Assembly: GCA_016938095.1 (NCBI GenBank)
Contig: JAFGVG010000348.1
Coordinates: 1-6,720 of the forward strand
Source: Bacteroidales bacterium
GTDB lineage: Bacteria; Bacteroidota; Bacteroidia; Bacteroidales; UBA10428
Direction of reading: 5' to 3'
Length of the DNA: 6,720 nucleotides
Shown in pieces: positions 1-5,927 of this stretch. Numbering within the stretch: position 1 is the first letter of the stretch; each line of letters starts with the position of its first letter. The position numbers were made by a program, and so were the translations under genes. The notes beneath the pieces are model-generated. The model was given only the letters and a program-made list of their open reading frames with translations, searched no databases and was not told the DNA's origin.

Positions 1-10
1 CCAAATATGG

Positions 11-72
11 GTAGAAAAGAAAAGCCACCTCTCAACTCTCAAAGTCCCGTAGGGACGCAATAAATATTGGGC
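11..72 (+). repeat. REP-like hairpin unit (GTCCC-GTA-GGGAC core)
   Basis: A perfect 5-bp palindrome, GTCCC-GTA-GGGAC, lies at 44-56. It is preceded by GTAGAAAA at 11-18 and followed by GCAATAAATATTGG at 57-70. The same arrangement of a GTAGAAA tag, a spacer of a few tens of bases and then a short GC-rich hairpin recurs in the units at 161-369, with a different core sequence. The tail after the core (CAAT.AATATT) also matches the tail after the core at 348-358. I infer a non-coding mobile-type repeat unit. The tag is close to the window edge, so the true left boundary may lie outside. Confidence 0.6.
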
Positions 73-160
73 TTTAAATAATCTGACAAATTTTGCCCGG
101 ACAACAATGAAACAAAATAATATTATAACTAACTATTTAAACTGTCTTAGCTTGATAAAT

Positions 161-207
161 CTATAAATTTGTATGGGATACATACCTATACCGCGGAGCG
201 GTTATAG
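161..207 (+). repeat. REP-like hairpin unit 1 (CCGC-GGA-GCGG core)
   Basis: This 47-nt unit ends in ACCGCGGAGCGGTTATAG at 190-207. The stem is CCGC/GCGG around a GGA loop, with TATA/TATAG arms outside it. The 5' tag reads CTATAAA instead of GTAGAAA, so it is degenerate. The spacer, starting ATTTGTATGGGATA, closely resembles that of the next unit. Matching positions in the two units are about 52 nt apart. Confidence 0.75.
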
Positions 208-211
208 TGTT

Positions 212-259
212 GTAGAAATTTGTATAGGATATGTATCCTTTACCGCGGAGCGGTTATAG
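212..259 (+). repeat. REP-like hairpin unit 2 (CCGC-GGA-GCGG core)
   Basis: This is a direct copy of the previous unit, with an intact GTAGAAA tag at 212-218, a 23-nt spacer and the identical 18-nt core ACCGCGGAGCGGTTATAG at 242-259. The spacer contains its own small inverted repeat, AGGATA-TG-TATCCT (226-239), so the unit could fold as two consecutive hairpins. This small hairpin is imperfect in unit 1. Confidence 0.75.
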
Positions 260-290
260 TATTCATCACGAAAAATATTATTCCCTAAGA

Positions 291-337
291 CTATAACCGC
301 TCCGCGGTATGATAGCGATTCAATATTAGCTTTCTAC
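291..337 (-). repeat. REP-like hairpin unit 3, inverted copy
   Basis: Read on the minus strand, GTAGAAA (337-331) is followed by a 22-nt spacer and then the same 18-nt core ACCGCGGAGCGGTTATAG (308-291). The spacer differs from units 1 and 2 (it contains TAATATTGAAT), while tag, spacing and core are kept. With the two forward copies this makes a head-to-head arrangement. Confidence 0.75.
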
Positions 338-341
338 AATA

Positions 342-369
342 CTATATGCCCTCCGGGCAATCAATATTA
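342..369 (-). repeat. REP-like hairpin unit 4, variant core (GCCC-GGA-GGGC)
   Basis: On the minus strand the order is TAATATTGATT, then a GCCC-GGA-GGGC hairpin (358-348 in plus coordinates), then ATATAG running straight into TATT and the GTAGAAA tag of unit 3. The stem bases differ from the CCGC/GCGG cores, but both arms change together, and the GGA loop and the flanking TATAG are kept. No GTAG tag is visible on its 5' side, so this copy is probably partial. Confidence 0.6.
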
Positions 370-370
370 C

Positions 371-611
371 TGATCAATTATTTATTAGACATTAGACACA
401 ACGATATCCTTTCATTACCACTAAGTAATAAGAAAAAAGTTGCTCCCATAATTATACATAAAACTCAGCTTAAGCTAATAAAGCGAGTGCCTTGTTCTAT
501 AGAATCTTAAGTTAACAGTTAAGGTCTTCAGGTTACGCTTAAATGAGCTAAAATCAATTGTGAAAGATTACTGAATGGCAACAAAAAATTACTGCCAGTT
601 AATGTAACGGG
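371..611. other. AT-rich intergenic stretch with no recognised feature
   Basis: I found no convincing coding region, tRNA, structured RNA or long repeat here. The only small signals are a tandem ATTAGAC at 384-397, a short palindrome TTCTATAGAA at 495-504, and a weak inverted TGGCA/TGCCA pair near 575-597. None is strong enough to call a function. The stretch separates the repeat cluster from the terminator of the minus-strand gene. Confidence 0.5.
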
Positions 612-613
612 TC

Positions 614-654
614 AAAAAAAACACTGACAGGCGGGTGTTAACCTGTCAGTGTTT
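614..654 (-). terminator. Strong intrinsic terminator of the RRM gene
   Basis: A perfect 13-bp inverted repeat pairs 619-631 (AAACACTGACAGG) with 642-654 (CCTGTCAGTGTTT) around a 10-nt loop. In the minus-strand transcript the stem is followed at once by eight U residues (complement of 614-621), the classic Rho-independent layout. It lies 47 nt past the RRM stop codon. Read on the plus strand there is no U tract, so it terminates only leftward transcription. Confidence 0.9.
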
Positions 655-689
655 GTCACAACACTGACCAGCCCTGGGCTTAGTCAGTT
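645..689 (-). promoter_or_regulatory. Second 3'-UTR hairpin overlapping the terminator (attenuator-like)
   Basis: Between the RRM stop codon and its terminator, 683-688 (GTCAGT) can pair with 663-668 (ACTGAC), enclosing a small AGCC-CTG-GGCT hairpin at 670-680. The segment at 660-668 (AACACTGAC) can instead pair over 9 bp, across a 6-nt loop, with 645-653 (GTCAGTGTT). That second segment is the 5' arm of the terminator stem in the transcript. The four segments therefore allow mutually exclusive folds. The pairings are read directly from sequence; a regulatory role is inference, and the position after a stop codon is unusual for classical attenuation. Confidence 0.45.
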
Positions 690-700
690 TACATGTGGTT

Positions 701-985
701 TTAGGATCTTGGTCTGAAACTTCTTCTTTCTCCAGTGTTATTCTCTTTCTCTCTTGCCTGATTAACGTTCACTGCGCGACCTTTAATTTCGGCACCATTC
801 AGACTGTCAATAGCGTTCTGGGCTTCATTGTCGTTCAGCATCTCAACAAAACCAAAACCTTTGCTTCTGCCTGAATACTTGTCGGAGATGATCTTAACCG
901 ATGCAACTTCACCGTATTCTTCAAAAGCTTTTCTTAATTCGTCTTCACTAACATTGAAATGAAGATTACCTACGTAAATGTTCAT
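701..985 (-). CDS. Small RRM-domain RNA-binding protein
   Basis: A 94-residue protein made of one RNA recognition motif plus a short basic tail. RNP2 is IYVGNL (residues 3-8) and RNP1 is KGFGFVEM (42-49), with the aromatic residues Y4, F44 and F46 that stack on RNA bases. The fold spans about residues 2-76; the tail to residue 94 is polar and ends in arginines and serines (RRSFRPRS). I chose the ATG at 983-985 because the protein then begins MNIYVGNL, as usual in this family; an in-frame ATG 33 nt upstream would add an implausible hydrophobic stretch. Such stand-alone RRM proteins are widespread in Bacteroidota and Cyanobacteria and are proposed post-transcriptional regulators; the RNA targets here are unknown. 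A candidate promoter lies upstream and a very strong terminator downstream, so it is probably transcribed alone, though read-through from the barrel gene 85 bp upstream is possible. Confidence 0.93.
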   Translation of the reverse strand: MNIYVGNLHFNVSEDELRKAFEEYGEVASVKIISDKYSGRSKGFGFVEMLNDNEAQNAIDSLNGAEIKGRAVNVNQAREKENNTGERRSFRPRS

Positions 986-1020
986 AGAATAAAAAATAAA
1001 AAATAAATAGATTATCAATA

Positions 1021-1050
1021 CAAAAATAAAGGAATTATTGGGATGTAAAA
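1021..1050 (-). promoter_or_regulatory. Candidate Bacteroidota-type promoter of the RRM gene
   Basis: On the minus strand, TATTTTTG (1028-1021) matches the Bacteroidota -7 consensus TAnnTTTG exactly. A TTTT at 1050-1047, 18 nt further upstream, could be a weak -33 element (consensus TTTG, usual spacer about 19-21). Transcription would start near 1013-1016, giving a leader of roughly 30 nt. The surrounding DNA is very AT-rich, so a chance match is possible. Confidence 0.4.
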
Positions 1051-1070
1051 TAGTTTTAGGATTTATTTGT

Positions 1071-2417
1071 TTAAAACAAAAAATTCAACCCGATATACAA
1101 CCCGCTCTTTCCGTCTTCGGGATCCAATGCGCGTCCGTAGTCAACCGCGATGACAAAGTTCTGATTCATAACAATATGTAGTCCTCCTCCTACTCCCAGA
1201 TGCAGTTTTTCATCACCGGCCTGCACCAAATATAGCTGGTCGTCTGGAACATTGGCATTCGATAAATCAATGTCATACTTGCCAGTTACCATGCCGCCAT
1301 CGATAAAACCACTCAGTGCCAAATAAATATTCTGGTTAAAAATAATATTCCGGTAAAACTTCCAGCGCATTTCAATATTCCCGTAAACAAAATCATCGCC
1401 GGTAACCCTGTTACGCATGATGCCCCTGATCGTTTTGGATCCTCCCAGGCCGTCACGTGTAATAGAAGGAGCGGTATTGTATACAAAAGGCAGCATATAA
1501 TAGGGCATTTTGCCACCAAGCTTGGCCTGGTAACTTAGCCTGCAAGCCAGCGAAAGTACCTGTGGTGCCAGCGTGAAATATTGCCTGTGAGTTATGGCCA
1601 TCCGCGAATACGATAGATCGCCGTTGCCCAAAAAACCGGGTGCCAGCAAAAACTGCAGGTCGGTCCACACCCCTTTCATGGGATTAGCTTCAATATCCCG
1701 GGTATCATATACCAGTCCTGCTTTTATTAGTGTGGTTTGCCCTCCATCGGCCTGATCTTCGGGGATGATGCCCCAGGCCACGTAGTTGGCGAAAAGGGAA
1801 GTATCTGTCAACTGGTCTTCAATATCTTTACCTTTATTTAATTTATCAACATCCACGACCCCCATTTTGGCTTTATTGTATTCCAGTCCCGCGAACCAAC
1901 GGAATTCCTTGCCGGTGATCTTTCCCTGGAAATCGGCTTTTAACCGGAGCAGCCGCCGGTCCATATTATAAAACATACGCGACAGATACATGTCGCTTTC
2001 TTCATCTTCGAGATCGGGATTGTATAATGACTCATAGCCATTGAATCCATAGAAATCGAGCGATTGCTCGGTGAGGTAACTGGCTTCGGCAGATACCCTG
2101 ATGCCCGGGATCAGGTATTCCGAGTCGTAGGTAAACTGACTTGTCCCGCTGCCCTTGGTGGTGTGGTTCCATTCGAAATATAATGAATGACGATATTTGG
2201 GATACTGGGTGCCGTCACCATAGTTATACAGGTTCACCAGGGCGCCGTATTTAAAGCCAATGTCCGTATCATAGGCAATTGCAGGCAACGCACCAAAATT
2301 CCACCCGGTTTTTACTTTATCAGTCTTTTTTTCCGTTGCCAAGGTATCGGTCTGTGCGGTTACAGGCGTCAGGGCGATAACAGCCATTAGAAAGATCGTC
2401 AGTTTATAGATTTTCAT
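1071..2417 (-). CDS. POTRA-less Omp85/BamA-type outer-membrane beta-barrel protein
   Basis: A 448-residue secreted protein. Residues 1-21 form a signal peptide (positive start, hydrophobic core, TPVTA before QTD). A short polar linker leads into the barrel at about residue 38, which continues to the end in alternating aromatic and polar strands. Family signatures are YDTRD with a following proline and glycine (237-249), GGSKTIRG (325-332), which matches the conserved RGF/Y loop-6 motif of Omp85 barrels, and a terminal SGLYIGLNFLF resembling a C-terminal beta-signal ending in Phe. BamA and TamA carry periplasmic POTRA domains; here there is no room for even one between signal peptide and barrel. 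Such short Omp85 relatives are known in Bacteroidota, but their function is poorly defined, so I claim neither protein assembly nor transport activity. The start is the ATG that gives a proper signal peptide. The gene is divergent from the acylase and lies upstream of the RRM gene on the same strand. Confidence 0.88.
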   Translation of the reverse strand: MKIYKLTIFLMAVIALTPVTAQTDTLATEKKTDKVKTGWNFGALPAIAYDTDIGFKYGALVNLYNYGDGTQYPKYRHSLYFEWNHTTKGSGTSQFTYDSEYLIPGIRVSAEASYLTEQSLDFYGFNGYESLYNPDLEDEESDMYLSRMFYNMDRRLLRLKADFQGKITGKEFRWFAGLEYNKAKMGVVDVDKLNKGKDIEDQLTDTSLFANYVAWGIIPEDQADGGQTTLIKAGLVYDTRDIEANPMKGVWTDLQFLLAPGFLGNGDLSYSRMAITHRQYFTLAPQVLSLACRLSYQAKLGGKMPYYMLPFVYNTAPSITRDGLGGSKTIRGIMRNRVTGDDFVYGNIEMRWKFYRNIIFNQNIYLALSGFIDGGMVTGKYDIDLSNANVPDDQLYLVQAGDEKLHLGVGGGLHIVMNQNFVIAVDYGRALDPEDGKSGLYIGLNFLF

Positions 2418-2571
2418 GCAGCTAAGTATTAATCGTTCTCAGGAATTACAACTAAATTAGTATTTTTAAGCAATTGGTTAACGGCCCGACCTAAAATTTG
2501 TTTTATTTTTATCGCACTGGCCGGAATAAATATCCCGGATTGCATGAATATCCCTAACAAAATCCTATACT
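2418..2571. promoter_or_regulatory. Divergent intergenic region between barrel and acylase genes
   Basis: These 154 bp must carry the 5' signals of both divergent genes. Near matches to the -7 consensus TAnnTTTG are TATTTTTA at 2504-2511 on the plus strand and TAATTTAG near 2454-2461 on the minus strand. Neither has a well-placed -33 TTTG, so I do not call exact promoters. Neither start codon has a recognisable Shine-Dalgarno sequence, which is usual in this phylum. Confidence 0.45.
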
Positions 2572-4974
2572 ATGAAAATTTTAAAGCGCATTTTACTTGG
2601 TGTTTTAATGCTTGTGGCCCTGATAATTCTTACAGCTGTAGTTTTTATCAGGCATATTTCCCGCGCCCCGCTGCCCGATTATAATGCCGATGTATCTCTC
2701 CAGGGTCTGTATGAGCCTGTTGAAGTGTACCGCGACAGCTTTGCCATTCCCCACGTTTATGCCAAAAATGAACACGACCTTTACCTGGCCACGGGTTATC
2801 TGCTCGCGCAGGACAGGCTTTGGCAGATGGATCTGCTGAGGCATGTCACCGAAGGTAGGCTTTCAGAAATATTCGGAGAAAAGTATATTGAAAACGATAT
2901 TATTCTGCGTGCTCTCCGTTTCAGGGATAAGTCGGAGAAACTGCTCAGAAATTTCGATTCAGCACATCTTGAGGTGCTCCGGGCCTTTTCGGAAGGCGTG
3001 AATCAGTATATACAGGCCAATAAGAATCGGTTGCCATTTGAATTCCGTGTTCTCGGTTACAAACCTGAGTTGTGGGAACCCTATCATACGGTTAACATGA
3101 TCGGCTACATGGGATGGGATCTCAAATCGGGCTGGAGCGAAGTACTGCTCTCCGAAATTCAGCAAACCGTTGATTCGTTGCGCTACCGGCAATTGCTTCC
3201 GGATATGCTGAGGAAATTACCGACGGTGTATCCCGGTGCCACTGATCCAAAAAACCTTTCGCTGCTGTTGCCCGATCAACTGATGCACACACGTATGCTA
3301 CAGGAACTGCACCTGGATGTGCTGCATGCCAGTAACAACTGGGCCGTTGCGGGGGACAAAAGCGTAACCGCTTCCCCAATTCTGGCCAACGATATGCATC
3401 TGGGACTGAACATCCCGGGCATCTGGTACCAGATGCACCAGGTGGTTGAAGGTAAGCTGAATGTGACGGGTCTCGTTTTGCCGGGTACGCCTTTTGTTAT
3501 TTGTGGTCATAACGACAGCATTGCCTGGGGCATGACCAATACCTATGTGGATAACGTGGATTTTTACGAAGAGATAATAAATCCGGCGGATTCCGGCGCC
3601 TATGAATACAACGGGGAATGGCGGAAATTTGAGGTACGCACGGAAGTCATCAACACAAAAGAAGGAAACCGGGTAGAGAAAACACTACGTTTTACCCACC
3701 GCGGTCCGGTGGTTTCCGGATTCAAGAACTTTGGCAACAGGGTAGTGACAATGCACTGGGTTGGTGACGAAATGAGCGACGAGATCCGAACCATGTACCT
3801 GCTCAACCGGGCCCAAAACCTGGATGATTTTAAGGAGGCGCTGAAAACCTTCACTTCGATCAGCCAGAATATTGCTTATGCCGACCGCAAAGGCAACATA
3901 GGGTTGTTTTGTGCTGCCGGCGTACCCATTCGTAAACGCGACCTGTCTTTTGGTGTATTGCCGGGTATTACCGATGAATACGAATGGAAAGGTTATGTGC
4001 CCTTTGAGGAATTGCCCTATCAGTATAATCCCGATAACGGTTTTGTGGCATCGGCCAATAACCGGACTGTTCCGGCAGACTTCCCTTATCATATAGGTAC
4101 CTGGTATGCACAGCCGAACCGTTACGAGCGAATAGCAGCACTTTTAAGCGCAAAGGACAGGCTTTCTGTTGAGGATTTCAAAGCCATTCAACTCGACCGG
4201 TATTCCAAACTGGCCGAAGCATATATGCCTGTTTTCATCAATGCTCTGAACGGCTATAACAACCTGACGGCAACCGGGCGTAAGTCATTTGACCTTTTAA
4301 AAAGCTGGAATTACGTGATGGAGGCTGATGCTGCCGCACCGCTGATTTTTGAATCGGTGTATGTAAACCTGATCCATTGTATTTATGCCGATGAAATGGG
4401 ACCGGAACTATATGATAAGTTCCTGGGGCTGGGCAGTGTGTGGCGCAATGCTACGGATCAGATGCTGGAGACAGCAGAATCGGAATGGTTCGATGATGTA
4501 ACAACCCCCGGCAGTAAGGAGTTGTTGAATGATAGGGTGGTGTGTGCATTTGAAAAAGCAGTGGCGGATTTGGAGTCGCAGTTGGGAAGCGAACCGGAAA
4601 CATGGGAATGGGGTAAGATGCACAGGCTGACACTGAAGCATCCGCTTTCCGCTGTAAATATCTTGGATAAGGTTTTCAAGCTGGGACGCGGGCCTTATCC
4701 TGTCGGAGGCAGTTTTCACACCGTGGCACCTTATGGCTATACCACAGCAATAACATTCGATTCGGAATTTGGTGCGTCACACCGGCATATTTTCGACCTG
4801 TCGGATTGGGACAACTCCCTTACCGTAATTCCTACCGGCAATTCAGGAATTCCGGCCAGTGAACATTATTGTGATCAGTCGGATTTATATGTAGCCGGTA
4901 AATACCATGCCGATCCTTTCTCACTGGAAAAGGTTAAAGCCCATGCCCGCTACCACATGCATTTCCAACCGTAG
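2572..4974 (+). CDS. Penicillin acylase family Ntn hydrolase (amidase), membrane-anchored
   Basis: An 800-residue member of the penicillin/cephalosporin/acyl-homoserine-lactone acylase family, which cleaves amide bonds using an N-terminal serine freed by self-cleavage. Residues 1-27 are a basic then hydrophobic segment (signal anchor or uncleaved signal peptide, no lipobox), placing the enzyme in the periplasm. Alpha-chain motifs include the GYLLAQDRLWQMD block (75-87). The precursor should cut at Ala253/Ser254, making Ser254 the nucleophile in ASNNWAVAG. Counting Ser254 as beta-1, Asp327 and Asp330 (DNVD) fall at beta-74/77, near the calcium ligands of E. coli penicillin G acylase. Asn496/Asn497 (SANNR) suit the oxyanion Asn, and Arg517 or Arg520 (NRYERI) the conserved active-site Arg. 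THRGPVV (375-381) is also typical. All catalytic features look intact and length is normal. The natural substrate cannot be read from sequence: acyl-homoserine lactones, N-acyl amino acids or peptidoglycan-related amides are possible. The stop codon lies inside the first unit of a palindrome array. Confidence 0.93.
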   Translation: MKILKRILLGVLMLVALIILTAVVFIRHISRAPLPDYNADVSLQGLYEPVEVYRDSFAIPHVYAKNEHDLYLATGYLLAQDRLWQMDLLRHVTEGRLSEIFGEKYIENDIILRALRFRDKSEKLLRNFDSAHLEVLRAFSEGVNQYIQANKNRLPFEFRVLGYKPELWEPYHTVNMIGYMGWDLKSGWSEVLLSEIQQTVDSLRYRQLLPDMLRKLPTVYPGATDPKNLSLLLPDQLMHTRMLQELHLDVLHASNNWAVAGDKSVTASPILANDMHLGLNIPGIWYQMHQVVEGKLNVTGLVLPGTPFVICGHNDSIAWGMTNTYVDNVDFYEEIINPADSGAYEYNGEWRKFEVRTEVINTKEGNRVEKTLRFTHRGPVVSGFKNFGNRVVTMHWVGDEMSDEIRTMYLLNRAQNLDDFKEALKTFTSISQNIAYADRKGNIGLFCAAGVPIRKRDLSFGVLPGITDEYEWKGYVPFEELPYQYNPDNGFVASANNRTVPADFPYHIGTWYAQPNRYERIAALLSAKDRLSVEDFKAIQLDRYSKLAEAYMPVFINALNGYNNLTATGRKSFDLLKSWNYVMEADAAAPLIFESVYVNLIHCIYADEMGPELYDKFLGLGSVWRNATDQMLETAESEWFDDVTTPGSKELLNDRVVCAFEKAVADLESQLGSEPETWEWGKMHRLTLKHPLSAVNILDKVFKLGRGPYPVGGSFHTVAPYGYTTAITFDSEFGASHRHIFDLSDWDNSLTVIPTGNSGIPASEHYCDQSDLYVAGKYHADPFSLEKVKAHARYHMHFQP

Positions 4975-5078
4975 AGACGCATTGCATGCGTCTCTTGTGT
5001 GTTACGCATTGCATGCGTCTCTTGTGTGTTACGCATTGCATGCGTCTCTAAATGCATGTCATGTATTGCATGCGTCTC
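4971..5078 (+). repeat. Tandem palindromic REP-like array (GACGCAT-TGC-ATGCGTC cores)
   Basis: Four copies of a short palindrome fill the gap between the acylase and HAD genes. The first is complete: GTAG at 4971-4974, then a hairpin with arms AGACGCAT and ATGCGTCT around TGC (4975-4993). Copies 1 and 2 are each followed by the same TTGTGTGTT linker, giving an exact 27-nt period (core starts 4977, 5004, 5031). Copy 4 keeps only the right part, ATTGCATGCGTCTC at 5065-5078, after a diverged linker. Only the first copy has the GTAG tag. The TAG of that tag (4972-4974) is the acylase stop codon. The cores could fold as consecutive RNA hairpins affecting message stability or partial termination, but there is no U tract for efficient termination. 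Confidence 0.85.
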
Positions 5079-5126
5079 CATATGCAACATCACCATGATT
5101 CACAATAAAAAAAGTAACAATATAAA

Positions 5127-5783
5127 ATGAATTTCAAAGGCATCATTTTTGACCTCGACGGTACACTGGCCGATACTTTGACGGACATTGCCGGTTCAAT
5201 GAACCGTGTGCTGGCACGTTACGGATATCCCCTGCATGAGAATGAAAGCTATAAAATGCTTGTCGGGCGTGGGTTGGATAATTTGGTCAGGCAGGCTTTA
5301 CCGATAGCAGCCAGGCAAAACGAAATTATTGAAAAGTGTCTGGCCGAAATGATGGAGGACTACAACAGAAATTGCCTTGTTGAAACACATTTATATATAG
5401 GTGTGCGTGAGCTTCTGGAAGCATTGATACAAATGAACCTGAAACTGGCAGTTTTTTCCAATAAATCCGAACCACTCACCCATAAAATCGTTTCGAAACT
5501 GATGGGTGACGTTCCGTTTATAAAAGTAACCGGTGCACGGGACGGTTTTCCCAAAAAACCCGATCCGGCTGGAGCGTTGGAAATTAGTGCGTTAATGAAA
5601 GTGCCGCCTGAACAAATGGTATATATGGGTGACTCAGATGTGGATATGATGACGGCTAACCGTGCCGGTATGTATGCGGTTGGCGTTCGCTGGGGGTTCA
5701 GGGATGAAAAAGAATTGCTGGAACATGGTGCAGCAATGCTGATTGCCCGGCCCCATGAGCTCCTCGGGCTAATTGACCGTTAA
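5127..5783 (+). CDS. HAD-superfamily phosphatase, phosphoglycolate phosphatase-like
   Basis: A 218-residue subfamily IA haloacid-dehalogenase hydrolase, expected to be a cytoplasmic magnesium-dependent phosphomonoesterase. All four motifs are present: motif I FDLDGTLADT with nucleophile Asp9 and acid/base Asp11; motif II FSNKS with Ser111; motif III Lys144 in FPKKPDP; motif IV GDSDVD with Asp169 and Asp173. The helical cap lies between motifs I and II at about residues 17-88 and includes the GRGLDNLV segment typical of Gph-like enzymes. Overall pattern and length fit phosphoglycolate phosphatase (Gph), which removes 2-phosphoglycolate, but related sugar-phosphate or nucleotide phosphatases share these motifs, so I give no symbol. 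The start is the ATG after an A-rich leader (AACAATATAAA). It lies 152 bp after the acylase stop, across the palindrome array, with no clear promoter of its own, so co-transcription with the acylase is possible. Confidence 0.9.
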   Translation: MNFKGIIFDLDGTLADTLTDIAGSMNRVLARYGYPLHENESYKMLVGRGLDNLVRQALPIAARQNEIIEKCLAEMMEDYNRNCLVETHLYIGVRELLEALIQMNLKLAVFSNKSEPLTHKIVSKLMGDVPFIKVTGARDGFPKKPDPAGALEISALMKVPPEQMVYMGDSDVDMMTANRAGMYAVGVRWGFRDEKELLEHGAAMLIARPHELLGLIDR

Positions 5784-5802
5784 GCAGGTTTGTCATGTTA
5801 TG

Positions 5803-5834
5803 CTTGCGATTTTATAATCTTTTGATTATGTTTG
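5803..5834 (+). promoter_or_regulatory. Candidate promoter of the sigma-factor gene with overlapping inverted repeat
   Basis: TATGTTTG at 5827-5834 matches the Bacteroidota -7 consensus TAnnTTTG exactly. CTTG at 5803-5806 sits 20 nt upstream as a near match to the -33 TTTG. Transcription would begin near 5839-5842, leaving a leader of about 90 nt before the sigma gene. A perfect inverted repeat, ATAATC-TTTT-GATTAT (5814-5829), overlaps the spacer and the start of the -7 box and could be an operator or simply an AT-rich coincidence. Confidence 0.5.
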
Positions 5835-5927
5835 TTGTAACCTGGTGCTTGTGGCACAAAATACACAACTCCAAAGGCAGGGCAAAGTATTTCAATACCA
5901 TAGCTTTTTGTTTTTTGTTTACACTGG

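Noticed and set aside
371..611. tRNA, small RNA or remnant of a mobile gene in the left intergenic region
   Set aside because: No cloverleaf, conserved RNA motif or eroded coding frame could be found; only short, weak repeats are present.
986..1018. Upstream extension of the RRM protein by 11 residues (MIIYLFFIFYS)
   Set aside because: The extension is translated AT-rich leader, overlaps the likely transcription start region, and would put a hydrophobic stretch before the first RRM strand. The ATG at 983-985 gives the normal MNIYVGNL start.
2544..2600. A short plus-strand frame starting ATGAATATCCCT just before the acylase
   Set aside because: It runs out of frame into the acylase gene, encodes nothing recognisable, and the ATG at 2572 gives a proper signal anchor.
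3685..4092. A 135-codon minus-strand frame inside the acylase gene, the longest of several there
   Set aside because: It lies entirely opposite a well-supported acylase domain, shows no recognisable motif, and is a shadow of the coding strand's codon pattern.
4977..5078. Possible CRISPR array
   Set aside because: The segments between repeats are identical (TTGTGTGTT) rather than unique spacers, the repeats are palindromic throughout, and no cas genes are nearby.
4907..5098. A 63-codon plus-strand frame encoding a peptide with repeated LHASLVCYA-like units
   Set aside because: It is a translation of the 27-nt palindrome array (27 is a multiple of three), overlaps the acylase 3' end in another frame, and has no start context of its own.
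5782..5805. Terminator after the HAD gene (AAGCA/TGCTT inverted pair)
   Set aside because: The stem is only 5 bp around a 14-nt loop and is not followed by an uninterrupted U tract, so it is too weak to call.
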